Origin: Pseudomonas sp. BSw22131 | GTDB lineage: Bacteria; Pseudomonadota; Gammaproteobacteria; Pseudomonadales; Pseudomonadaceae | NCBI RefSeq assembly: GCF_026810445.1 | Contig: NZ_CP113949.1 | Location: 4,526,001 to 4,590,000, forward strand | DNA: 64,000 nt | Direction of reading: 5' to 3' | In this document: piece by piece, positions 26,364-36,153 of the stretch | How the letters are laid out: each line of letters begins with the position of its first letter | How positions within the stretch are numbered: position 1 is the first letter of the stretch | The notes under the pieces: model-generated | Databases searched by the model: none | Told to the model about the DNA's origin: nothing | Seen by the model: the letters and a program-made list of their open reading frames with translations, nothing else | Made by a program: the position numbers and the translations under genes

Positions 26364-26393
26364 AAAAAAGCCCGGCATGTCCGGGTTTTTTTT
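26364..26393 (+). terminator. sodB terminator
   Basis: GCCCGG-CATGT-CCGGG hairpin preceded by an A-run and followed by eight T residues. The remaining gap to bifA (26394-26653) shows no gene. Confidence 0.92.
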
Positions 26394-26653
26394 CGCCTTA
26401 TGTTCGTTGTTTATGTATTGTCAGAAACCGATAGCGGACTAATATCAGTTGCGCCCTGAATTGATCAAAAGCGCCTAAAGTTAAGCCCCATGTCGACCGA
26501 CACAGTGACGATGGCCTCACTGCGCGCGCAGTTAGGCATCCAAAGAAACAGTGATGCGATCAGGCTTATTCCATGGCGCTCGAGCCCAGGGTTTGCTTTT
26601 GCCAGTGCTTGCAACCAGTCACCCGTTCTCAGCATGGATGAAGGAATACCCAT

Positions 26654-28708
26654 TTGAAGCTGGAATTCAAAAACAGCTTGTCGGTAAAGCTGCTGCGCGT
26701 GGTATTTCTCTCGGCATTGATCGTGGGCGTCCTGCTGAGCTGCGCGCAGATTGTCTATGACGCTTATAAGACGCGTCAGGCGGTGGCCAACGATGCCGCG
26801 CGGATTCTCGACATGTTTCGCGATCCCTCGACCCAGGCGGTCTACAGCCTGGATCGTGAAATGGGCATGCAGGTCATCGAAGGACTGTTTCAGGACAAAG
26901 CCGTGCGCATGGCTTCCATCGGCCATCCGAACGAAACGCTGCTCGCCGAAAAAGCCCGAGAGCCAGACGCCTCCCCCACCCGCTGGCTGACTGATCCAAT
27001 CCTGGGTAAGGAGCGCAGTTTCACCACCCAACTGGTCGGCCGCAGCCCCTACAGCGAATATTACGGCGACCTGCGCATTACCCTCGATACCGCCACCTAC
27101 GGCGAAGGCTTGATCACCAACTCGTTCATCATTTTCATCTCTGGCGTGCTGCGCGCGTTGGCGATGGGCCTTGTGCTGTACCTGGTCTATCAGTGGATGC
27201 TGACCAGACCACTGTCGAAAATCATCGAGCACCTGACCAGCATCAATCCCGACCGCCCGAGCGAGAACCAGATTCCGCTGCTCAAAGGGCACGAGAAAAA
27301 CGAATTAGGCTTGTGGGTCAACACCGCCAATCAGCTACTGGCGTCTATCGAGCGCAACACGCACTTGCGGCATGAAGCTGAAACCAGCCTGTTGCGCATG
27401 GCCGAGTATGATTTCCTTACCGGTCTGCCCAATCGCCAGCAATTGCAGCAGCAGCTCGACAAGATCCTGGGAGACGCTGGCAAAGTGCAGCACCGGGTGG
27501 CTGTACTGTGTGTGGGACTGGATGACTTTAAAGGCATCAACGAGCAGTTCAGCTATCAGACCGGCGATCAATTGCTGCTGGCCCTGGCTGACCGGTTGCG
27601 CGGCCACAGTGGTCGCCTCGGCTCGCTCGCTCGTCTGGGGGGCGATCAATTCGCGCTGGTGCAGGCCGATATTGAACAACCCTATGAAGCCGCCGAGCTG
27701 GCGCAGAACATCCTTGATGACCTGGAAGCTCCCTTCGCGATAGATCAGCAGGAAATCCGTCTGCGCGCGACCATCGGCATCACGCTGTTTCCGGAGGACG
27801 GCGACAGCACCGAAAAGCTGCTGCAGAAAGCCGAACAGACCATGACGCTGGCCAAGACCCGGTCACGTAACCGTTACCAGTTCTACATCGCGAGCGTCGA
27901 CTGCGAGATGCGCCGCCGCCGCGAACTGGAAAAAGACCTGCGAGAAGCGTTGGTCCGCGAGCAGTTCCACCTGGTTTACCAGCCGCAAATCAGCTACCGC
28001 AATCAGCGCGTGGTCGGCGTGGAAGCGCTGATTCGCTGGACGCACCCGGAACACGGTTTTGTGCCACCGGATCAATTCATCCCGCTGGCCGAACAGAACG
28101 GCACGATCATCGCGATTGGTGAATGGGTGCTCGATCAAGCCTGCCGACAGCTACGCGAATGGCACGATCTGGGCTTCATGGACCTGCGCATGGCGGTCAA
28201 CCTGTCGACGGTTCAACTGCATCACGCCGAACTGCCGCGGGTGGTGAATAATCTGCTGCAAATCTATCGCCTGCCGCCGCGCAGTCTGGAACTGGAAGTC
28301 ACTGAAACCGGCTTGATGGAAGACATCAGCACCGCCGCCCAGCACCTGCTGAGCCTGCGCCGCTCCGGCGCGCTGATTGCGATTGATGACTTCGGTACCG
28401 GGTATTCTTCGTTGAGTTATCTCAAGAGCCTGCCGCTGGACAAGATCAAGATCGATAAGAGCTTTGTGCAGGATTTGATCGACGACGATGACGACGACGC
28501 GACCATCGTGCGCGCGATCATTCAGTTGGGTAAAAGCCTCGGGATGCAGGTCATTGCCGAAGGTGTGGAGACCGCAGAGCAAGAGGCGTACATCATTTCC
28601 GAGGGCTGCCACGAGGGTCAGGGCTATTTCTACAACAAGCCGCTGCCCGCGCGCGAACTGCTTGCCTATCTCAAACAGGCTGAACGCACGCACATGGGAG
28701 TGCTGTAA
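26654..28708 (+). CDS. bifA: Cyclic di-GMP phosphodiesterase BifA
   Basis: A 684-residue membrane protein that hydrolyses cyclic di-GMP and so favours swimming/swarming over biofilm. Order: membrane helix 12-35, periplasmic domain, helix 158-180, HAMP-like linker, degenerate GGDEF (GGDQF at 329-333; the I-site position reads RLGS, not RxxD), then EAL domain (EAL at 457-459, DDFGTGYSSL, EGVET). GGDQF, length and the sodB neighbour are those of BifA (PA4367, 687 aa). The start is TTG with AAGGAA seven bases upstream; no ATG fits. The GGDEF part is presumably a GTP sensor rather than a cyclase. Confidence 0.93.
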   Translation: MKLEFKNSLSVKLLRVVFLSALIVGVLLSCAQIVYDAYKTRQAVANDAARILDMFRDPSTQAVYSLDREMGMQVIEGLFQDKAVRMASIGHPNETLLAEKAREPDASPTRWLTDPILGKERSFTTQLVGRSPYSEYYGDLRITLDTATYGEGLITNSFIIFISGVLRALAMGLVLYLVYQWMLTRPLSKIIEHLTSINPDRPSENQIPLLKGHEKNELGLWVNTANQLLASIERNTHLRHEAETSLLRMAEYDFLTGLPNRQQLQQQLDKILGDAGKVQHRVAVLCVGLDDFKGINEQFSYQTGDQLLLALADRLRGHSGRLGSLARLGGDQFALVQADIEQPYEAAELAQNILDDLEAPFAIDQQEIRLRATIGITLFPEDGDSTEKLLQKAEQTMTLAKTRSRNRYQFYIASVDCEMRRRRELEKDLREALVREQFHLVYQPQISYRNQRVVGVEALIRWTHPEHGFVPPDQFIPLAEQNGTIIAIGEWVLDQACRQLREWHDLGFMDLRMAVNLSTVQLHHAELPRVVNNLLQIYRLPPRSLELEVTETGLMEDISTAAQHLLSLRRSGALIAIDDFGTGYSSLSYLKSLPLDKIKIDKSFVQDLIDDDDDDATIVRAIIQLGKSLGMQVIAEGVETAEQEAYIISEGCHEGQGYFYNKPLPARELLAYLKQAERTHMGVL

Positions 28709-28724
28709 ACGGCCTGATTGAACA

Positions 28725-28804
28725 CTGCAGGGGCCAACTTGTAGGCGGAGCAGCTTCCTGAGTGAAGCCGTTACAGCCGCTCGCGAGCAAGCTCGCTGAT
28801 ACAG
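28725..28804. repeat. Diverged REPIN
   Basis: Left CTGCAGGGGCCAACTTGTAG, right TCGCGAGCAAGCTCGCTGAT ending ACAG. A degraded pair in the gap between bifA and icmP. Confidence 0.55.
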
Positions 28805-28889
28805 AGATCCCGCCGTCATCCGTATGACAATCTTTGTTACACCTTGAAATATCTACCTGCACGACTAAAGGCATTACGCCTTTACACAG

Positions 28890-28908
28890 AATGCAAATCT
28901 TTCGCATT
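28890..28908 (+). promoter_or_regulatory. Fur-box-like site upstream of icmP
   Basis: AATGCAAATCTTTCGCATT, a 19-base element with AATGC/GCATT arms. It resembles the common Pseudomonas Fur-site form GAATGATAATCATTCGCATT. It sits about 60 bases before the imelysin gene, whose family is iron-regulated. Confidence 0.55.
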
Positions 28909-28967
28909 ATGTCGCAGCTTTTCTGGCGCGTATCGCCGATCTCATTCTCTCGACGCAGGATTCCGTC

Positions 28968-30311
<1,344 letters not shown>

Positions 30312-30351
30312 TCCCCAACGCATCACCCGCTGAGCACAGCGCTCACACAGG

Positions 30352-30382
30352 AAAGCCGGCCGTTTTTACGACCGGCTTTTTT
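30352..30382 (+). terminator. icmP terminator
   Basis: AAAGCCGG / CCGGCTTT stem followed by TTTT, about 40 bases after the icmP stop. Confidence 0.88.
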
Positions 30383-30459
30383 ACGTCAAAAATCAATGAA
30401 ACCGCAGACTCATGTCAGCCGCGCCGGACGTATCTTTAACTTGCGTAGGGTATTTCCTA

Positions 30460-30480
30460 TTCAATCCTTGTCGGATTGAA
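30460..30480 (+). promoter_or_regulatory. Perfect inverted repeat upstream of the AP2-like gene
   Basis: TTCAATCC-TTGTC-GGATTGAA: two perfect 8-base arms with a 5-base spacer, 67 bases before the AP2-like start. It has no T-run, so it is not a terminator; it looks like an operator for a dimeric DNA-binding protein. Confidence 0.5.
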
Positions 30481-30546
30481 GGTTGAACTTGGCACATCGA
30501 TTATCCCCACTTCCTTGATCCACCCCATCCAGGAGGGAGACAGCAA

Positions 30547-31086
30547 GTGCCAACAAAAGTCAGAAAAAGGCGCACCGTCAAAGACGTTAACCATAACGAT
30601 TACGGCATCCATTTATTGGTAGGCGCCAAAGGCCCCAGAGCATGGAAAGTCACGATCTACCGCGATGGTCTGGTTTACAACCGACTGTTCTCATTCTCCC
30701 GTTACGGCGGTCAGGACGCAGCGCGTGCCGCGGCTGATAAATGCCGTGACCAACTGATGCTCGCCAACCTGCCCAAACTCAGCCGCGACATCCGTCAGCG
30801 ACTGATCAGCACCAACACCAGCGGCCATCCTGGCGTGCACTATCGCTGCTACACCGGCGTTGCCTATTGGGTGGCGCGCACCACCTTGCGCAATGGCAGC
30901 AGCGTCACCAAGTCGTTCCGGGTCGAATTCTATGGCCATGAACAGGCCAAGCAACTCGCCATCCGCGAGCGCGAGCGGCAACTCGATCAACTGGGTGATT
31001 ACCGCTCGTACAAGGTAGAGCATGGGGAAAAACACTTGATGCAACTGATTATCCAAAACCCCTCGCTGGAGATAGTCGGCGTATAA
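30547..31086 (+). CDS. AP2-like DNA-binding domain protein
   Basis: A 179-residue basic protein with two similar beta-rich segments, each resembling an AP2/ERF domain: YGIHLLVGAKGPRAWKVTIY with its following strands, and PGVHYRCYTGVAYWVARTTL with KSFRVEFYG and a closing helix. Bacterial AP2-like proteins are often linked to homing endonucleases or phage; stand-alone forms occur in Pseudomonas. The start is GTG after an AGGAGGGAG site. It interrupts the iron-linked block between icmP and the di-haem gene. DNA binding is an inference from the fold resemblance. Confidence 0.65.
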   Translation: MPTKVRKRRTVKDVNHNDYGIHLLVGAKGPRAWKVTIYRDGLVYNRLFSFSRYGGQDAARAAADKCRDQLMLANLPKLSRDIRQRLISTNTSGHPGVHYRCYTGVAYWVARTTLRNGSSVTKSFRVEFYGHEQAKQLAIRERERQLDQLGDYRSYKVEHGEKHLMQLIIQNPSLEIVGV

Positions 31087-31223
31087 AAACAGCGTGTGAT
31101 GCTGAGCGATTAATTGGTAACAACACGTTGCCAACGGGGAAGCAAACGCAAATCCCTCTTATTCCTGAATGGCTGGACTGGTAAGCTTGCTCGCCCTTAA
31201 TACCAGCCCGTTGCAGGATGTGT

Positions 31224-32651
31224 ATGACCACGTGGTTTCGTCTTTCAATTCTCCTGCTGATGGCTACAGCCATTGGCGGGTGTGACGACGCCCCGCGTTT
31301 CACTCAGGCAGAGCCCGGCGAGCGCTTGTCCGCCGGCGCCGCCACTGTCAGCAAGGCTGATCGCAACGCCTTCTCGCAGCCATCTGCCAACCTCTCGCCT
31401 TCGCGGCGCCTGGACTTCAGCGTCGGTAACAGCTTCTTCCGCAGCCCGTGGGTCATCGCGCCCTCCACCACCACCGCCCGCGACGGGCTCGGGCCGCTGT
31501 TCAACACCAACGCCTGTCAAAACTGCCATATCAAGGACGGCCGCGGTCACCCGCCAGAGCCCAATGACAGCAACGCAGTGTCAATGCTGGTGCGCCTGTC
31601 CATTCCTAACGATCCGGCGTATGCCGACCGCATCGCTCAACTGGGGCTCACGCCCGAACCGGTCTACGGCACGCAGCTGCAGGACATGGCCGTGCCCGGT
31701 GTAGCGCCCGAGGGCAAAGTGCGCGTCGAGTACGACTCGATGACCCTGCACTTCCGGGACGGCACACCGATTCACCTGCGCCGCCCTACTCTGCAAATCA
31801 CTCAGCTGGGCTACGGCCCTATGCACCCGCAGACCCGCGCGTCGGCGCGTATCGCACCGCCCATGATCGGCCTGGGTTTGCTGGAGGCGATTCCAGAGTC
31901 GGCGATCCTTGCCAACGCCGACCCGGAAGAGAAAAAAGGCACCGGTATTTCTGGCCGCGCCAACTGGGTGTGGGACGACGCACAACAGAGGACCGTACTG
32001 GGTCGCTTCGGCTGGAAGGCGGCACAGCCGAGCATTAATCAGCAGAACGTCCACGCAATGGCGGGCGACATGGGCCTGACGTCGACGCTCAAACGAGCCG
32101 ATGACTGCACGCAGGCACAGACCGACTGTTTGAATGCACCCAACGGTGAAGGCCCCGACGGCGAGCCCGAAGTCAGCGACAACATCCTGCGGCTGATCAC
32201 GTTTTACACGCGTAACCTTGGCGTCCCGGCGCGGCGCGACGTGGAAGACGCGAGCGTGCTGCAAGGCAAGAATCTGTTCTTCAAGGCTGGATGCCAGCAG
32301 TGCCACACGCCACAATTCACGACCCGACCTGATGCCAGCGAACCGGAGCTGGCCAGTCAACTGATTCGTCCGTATACCGATCTGCTGCTGCACGACATGG
32401 GTGAAGGCCTTGCTGACAACCTCAGCGAGTTCCAGGCAACCGGCCAGGAGTGGAGGACGCCGCCGTTGTGGGGCATCGGCCTGACGCAGAGCGTAAGTGG
32501 GCACACACAATTTTTGCATGACGGCCGGGCGCGCAACCTGATGGAAGCAGTGCTTTGGCACGGCGGCGAAGCGCAGGCGGCACAACGCCACGTGCTGGCG
32601 TTCGATGAACAACAACGTGCTGCCCTGTTGGCGTTTCTGAACTCGCTTTAA
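31224..32651 (+). CDS. Di-haem oxidoreductase (DUF1111/DHOR), lipoprotein
   Basis: A 475-residue exported c-type cytochrome of the di-haem thiol oxidoreductase-like family. The signal peptide ends in lipobox IGGC. Two haem motifs are visible: CQNCH in the N-terminal third and CQQCH in the C-terminal domain. The start at 31224 is chosen because CAGGA lies six bases upstream; an ATG six bases earlier is too close to it. Genes for this family commonly sit between imelysin genes, as here, suggesting a redox step in periplasmic iron handling. The substrate is not known. Confidence 0.85.
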   Translation: MTTWFRLSILLLMATAIGGCDDAPRFTQAEPGERLSAGAATVSKADRNAFSQPSANLSPSRRLDFSVGNSFFRSPWVIAPSTTTARDGLGPLFNTNACQNCHIKDGRGHPPEPNDSNAVSMLVRLSIPNDPAYADRIAQLGLTPEPVYGTQLQDMAVPGVAPEGKVRVEYDSMTLHFRDGTPIHLRRPTLQITQLGYGPMHPQTRASARIAPPMIGLGLLEAIPESAILANADPEEKKGTGISGRANWVWDDAQQRTVLGRFGWKAAQPSINQQNVHAMAGDMGLTSTLKRADDCTQAQTDCLNAPNGEGPDGEPEVSDNILRLITFYTRNLGVPARRDVEDASVLQGKNLFFKAGCQQCHTPQFTTRPDASEPELASQLIRPYTDLLLHDMGEGLADNLSEFQATGQEWRTPPLWGIGLTQSVSGHTQFLHDGRARNLMEAVLWHGGEAQAAQRHVLAFDEQQRAALLAFLNSL

Positions 32652-32703
32652 CCGTATCGCAACCCGATTTCTCAACCGCTTTCTGAAGACCAAGGAGCCG
32701 GAC

Positions 32704-33768
32704 ATGTTCCGTCCCAAGCTGTTGTTTACCAGCCTTGCCGCACTCGCGCTGGGTGCCTGCGCGCCCTCGGACCCGCAGGCTGTGACTTCCGCCGCCATTG
32801 CCAAACAGGTGATCCTGCCAACTTACAGCCGCTGGGTTGACGCCGATCGGCAACTGGCCGTCAGCGCACTGGCTTTCTGTCAGGGCAAATCGGATCTGGA
32901 AACCGCTCGCGCTGACTTCCTGCACGCACAAAAAGCCTGGGCGCAGTTGCAGCCTTTGTTGATCGGCCCGCTGGCCGAGGGCAACCGTTCATGGCAGGTG
33001 CAGTTCTGGCCAGACAAGAAGAACCTCGTGGGTCGTCAGGTTGAGCAACTGATCACCGCTCAACCCGACATCACCGCTGAAGGCCTGGTCAAATCCAGCG
33101 TGGTCGTACAGGGCTTGTCGGCCTACGAATACATCCTGTTCGACGCCGACATCGACATGGCCAACGCCCAGCAAAAGGCCCGTTACTGCCCGCTGTTGAT
33201 GGCCATCGGCGAGCGTCAGAAGGGTTTGGCCGAGGAAATCCTCAACAGCTGGAACAGCACCGACGGCATGCTCGCGCAGTTGAGCAAGTTTCCGAACCAG
33301 CGCTACGCCGATTCCCACGAAGCCATCGCTGAACTCCTGCGCGTACAAGTCACTGCGCTGGACAGCCTGAAGAAAAAACTCGGCACCCCGCTGGGGCGTC
33401 AGACCAAAGGCGTCCCTCAGCCTTTTCAGGCAGAAGCCTGGCGCAGCAAGTCCTCGCTCAGCAGCCTGCAGGCCAGCCTCGAAAGCGCAGAAACCGTCTG
33501 GGTCGGCGTCGACAACCATGGCCTGCGCGGCCTGTTGCCCGCCGAGCAAAAACCACTGGCCGACAAAATCGACGCAGCTTACGCGGCCAGCCGCAAACAG
33601 CTGACAGAGCTGAAGCCGCCTCTGGTGGACCTGCTGGCTACCGAGCAGGGGCGTCAGCAACTGAATGCGTTCTACGACAGCCTCAACGCGGTTCATCGCC
33701 TGCATGAGGGCGAGCTGGCCAAGGCGCTGGGGATTCAACTGGGCTTCAATGCCAACGACGGTGACTGA
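32704..33768 (+). CDS. Second imelysin-family lipoprotein
   Basis: A 354-residue imelysin-like protein with a lipoprotein signal (MFRPKLLFTSLAALALGAC). The motif region reads SAYEYILFD at about residue 140, so the His of the usual HxxE is replaced and metal binding may differ from icmP. It starts 53 bases after the di-haem gene and is one base from the DUF1513 gene, consistent with one operon. Likely an iron-related periplasmic protein by family and context. Confidence 0.85.
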   Translation: MFRPKLLFTSLAALALGACAPSDPQAVTSAAIAKQVILPTYSRWVDADRQLAVSALAFCQGKSDLETARADFLHAQKAWAQLQPLLIGPLAEGNRSWQVQFWPDKKNLVGRQVEQLITAQPDITAEGLVKSSVVVQGLSAYEYILFDADIDMANAQQKARYCPLLMAIGERQKGLAEEILNSWNSTDGMLAQLSKFPNQRYADSHEAIAELLRVQVTALDSLKKKLGTPLGRQTKGVPQPFQAEAWRSKSSLSSLQASLESAETVWVGVDNHGLRGLLPAEQKPLADKIDAAYAASRKQLTELKPPLVDLLATEQGRQQLNAFYDSLNAVHRLHEGELAKALGIQLGFNANDGD

Positions 33769-33769
33769 T

Positions 33770-34867
33770 ATGTTGCGACGCCAGGCCCTGGCTTTCGGCA
33801 GTCTTGTTCTCAGCGCATGCACGCTGGGCGGCTGGACGCTGTTCAAGAGAAAGCATGAAAGCCCGCTGCTGCTGTCGGCACGCGATGACGGCAATGGTCG
33901 ACATTACGCCGTGGGTTATCGGGTGGATGGCACTCAGGTATTCGCCACGCACGTGGCTCAGCGTTGCCACGACATCATCAACCACCCGAGTCTGCCGATT
34001 GCGCTGTTCGTGGCGCGCCGGCCGGGCACTGAAAGCTATCTGATCGATCTGCGCGACGGCCGTCTGCTGCAAACCATCGTCTCGCCTGTCAACCGGCACT
34101 TCTACGGCCATGCGGTGATTCATCGCAGCGGCGAGTGGTTGTACACCACCGAAAACGACACCACCGATCCGGGGCGCGGACTGCTGGGCGTGTACCGGTT
34201 TGTCGATGAGCGTCTGGTGCGTTCCGGTGAACTGTCGACCCACGGTATCGGCCCGCATCAGGTGTCATGGATGCCGGACGGCGAAACGCTGGTGGTGGCC
34301 AATGGCGGGATTCGTACCGAGGCCGAGAGCCGTGTCGAGATGAACCTCAATGCCATGGAACCCAGTCTGGTGTTGATGCAGCGTGACGGTGTACTGCTGA
34401 GCAAGGAGATGCTGTCGCAACACATGAACAGCGTGCGGCACCTGGCGATTGCCAGCGACGGCACGATCGTTTCGGGTCAGCAGTTCATGGGCGCATCCCA
34501 TGAGTCGTCCGAATTGCTGGCGATCAAACGTCCGGGCCAACCCTTTACGGCCTTTGCGGTGGACGAGGCTCAATTGCAATCGATGGGGCATTACACCGCC
34601 AGCGTCGCTGTTCACAGCGAACTGCGTCTGGTGGCGCTTACTGCGCCGCGTGGCAACCGGTTTTTCGTTTGGGATCTGGACAGCGGCGCCGTGCGACTGG
34701 ACGCTGCCCTCCCCGATTGCGCAGGCGTGGGCGCCGTGGCAGACGGATTTGTCGTGACCTCCGGACAAGGCCGCTGCAGGTTTTACGATTGCCGCCAAAG
34801 CACCCTCGTCGCGCAACCGCTGCAGCTGCCCTCCGGGTTGTGGGACAACCATCTGCATTTGGTTTGA
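33770..34867 (+). CDS. DUF1513 exported beta-propeller-like protein
   Basis: A 365-residue protein with an N-terminal hydrophobic signal (LALAFGSL-type, with LSAC as a possible lipobox) and a body of repeated beta strands with motifs such as GHAVIHRSGEWLYTTEND and HGIGPHQVSWMPDG. It matches DUF1513, found almost always with imelysin and di-haem oxidoreductase genes. One base separates it from the upstream imelysin gene. Molecular role unknown; a periplasmic partner of the iron-handling set is inferred. Confidence 0.83.
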   Translation: MLRRQALAFGSLVLSACTLGGWTLFKRKHESPLLLSARDDGNGRHYAVGYRVDGTQVFATHVAQRCHDIINHPSLPIALFVARRPGTESYLIDLRDGRLLQTIVSPVNRHFYGHAVIHRSGEWLYTTENDTTDPGRGLLGVYRFVDERLVRSGELSTHGIGPHQVSWMPDGETLVVANGGIRTEAESRVEMNLNAMEPSLVLMQRDGVLLSKEMLSQHMNSVRHLAIASDGTIVSGQQFMGASHESSELLAIKRPGQPFTAFAVDEAQLQSMGHYTASVAVHSELRLVALTAPRGNRFFVWDLDSGAVRLDAALPDCAGVGAVADGFVVTSGQGRCRFYDCRQSTLVAQPLQLPSGLWDNHLHLV

Positions 34868-34890
34868 AATCACGGCATCCGGCGCCCTTT

Positions 34891-34932
34891 TGTAGGAGTT
34901 GACGAGCACCGCGGTGCTCGTTAGCTCCTACA
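34891..34932. repeat. Large REP-type hairpin
   Basis: A near-perfect 42-base palindrome, TGTAGGAG...CTCCTACA outside and GACGAGCACC/GGTGCTCGTT inside. It lies between the DUF1513 gene and the pump operon. No T-run follows; it may protect mRNA ends or simply be a REP variant. Confidence 0.7.
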
Positions 34933-34978
34933 CTTGATGCGAGTCGAATCGGAAACCTGTTTTGCAAGGAAGTGGAAT

Positions 34979-36127
34979 ATGTTGCGTCGCCGCATGCTGA
35001 TTATGTTGGCCGTTGTGCTGGTCGTAGTTCTGGCCCTGGGCGGTTACAAAGCCTTCTCGGTTTATCAGCAAATTCAGCAGTTCACCGCACCCAAACCACC
35101 GATCAGCGTGGCAGTGGCAGTCGTCGAAGACCGGCCATGGCAGAGCCGGCTTCCGGCCATTGGCAGCCTCAAGGCCCTGCAAGGCGTGAACCTCAGTCTG
35201 GAGATCGCCGGCACCGTCAAGGCCGTGCTGTTCGAGTCAGGGCAGAAGATCAAAGCCGGTCAGCCGTTAGTGCAACTCGACAGCGACGTCGAGAAGGCAC
35301 TACTCGGGACGGCCGAAGCCGATCTCGGCCTGGCGAAGGTGGAATACGGCCGCGGCAGCAAGCTGGTGGGCGATCAGGCGATCTCCCGAGGCGACTTCGA
35401 CAAGCTGGCGGCCACCCAGAAAAAAGCAGCGGCCACGGTGGCGCAACTCAATGCGTCGCTGGCCAAAAAACGCATCCTCGCGCCCTTCAGCGGCACCATC
35501 GGGATTCGTCAGGTGGACGTCGGCGATTACCTCGCCAGCGGCACGGTGATCGCCACGCTGCAAGACCTCAGCAGTCTGTATGTCGATTTCTACGTCCCGG
35601 AGCAGACCTTGCCAAAACTGGCCATCGGCCAAGCGGTAAAGGTGAGCGTGGCGGCGTACCCGGATCAGGTGTTCGACGCCAACATCAGCGCGATCAATCC
35701 AAAAGTCGAAGACGCCACACGCAACGTGTTGGTTCGCGCCACCCTTCCCAACCCTGGAAGCAAGTTGCTGCCGGGGATGTTCACCAGTCTGCAGGTTGTG
35801 CTGGGCGACGATACCCGGCAGTGGGTGCTACCCGAAAGCGCCATCACCTACACGCTGTATGGCAACTCGGTATACGTCGTAGTGCCGAAGAAAAATGCCG
35901 AGGGCCAGCCTGAAAAAAACGACAAGGGCGAGGCACAACTGGTGGTTGAGCGACGGTTTGTCGAGACCGGCGAGCGACGCGGCGGGCAGGTCATCATCAA
36001 CAAGGGAGTGAAAGCAGGCGAGCAGGTGGTCAGCGGCGGGCAACTCAAGCTGGACAATGGCGCGCATGTGATCGTCAGCACTGAACCTGCGTTACCGGGA
36101 CAGAACGGCCAGCCGCGCGCTGACTGA
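34979..36127 (+). CDS. RND efflux periplasmic adaptor (MexV-like)
   Basis: A 382-residue membrane-fusion protein. It has an N-terminal membrane anchor (LIMLAVVLVVVLALGG), a lipoyl half-motif (GTVKAVLFESGQKIKAGQPL), a coiled-coil hairpin, then the beta-barrel and membrane-proximal domains. It links an inner-membrane RND pump to an outer-membrane channel. The ATG at 34979 has AAGGA eight bases upstream. The permease gene follows after 26 bases. Synteny points to MexV (PA4374). Confidence 0.9.
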   Translation: MLRRRMLIMLAVVLVVVLALGGYKAFSVYQQIQQFTAPKPPISVAVAVVEDRPWQSRLPAIGSLKALQGVNLSLEIAGTVKAVLFESGQKIKAGQPLVQLDSDVEKALLGTAEADLGLAKVEYGRGSKLVGDQAISRGDFDKLAATQKKAAATVAQLNASLAKKRILAPFSGTIGIRQVDVGDYLASGTVIATLQDLSSLYVDFYVPEQTLPKLAIGQAVKVSVAAYPDQVFDANISAINPKVEDATRNVLVRATLPNPGSKLLPGMFTSLQVVLGDDTRQWVLPESAITYTLYGNSVYVVVPKKNAEGQPEKNDKGEAQLVVERRFVETGERRGGQVIINKGVKAGEQVVSGGQLKLDNGAHVIVSTEPALPGQNGQPRAD

Positions 36128-36153
36128 TCAAGGCTGGCCCCCAAGGAGCTGGA

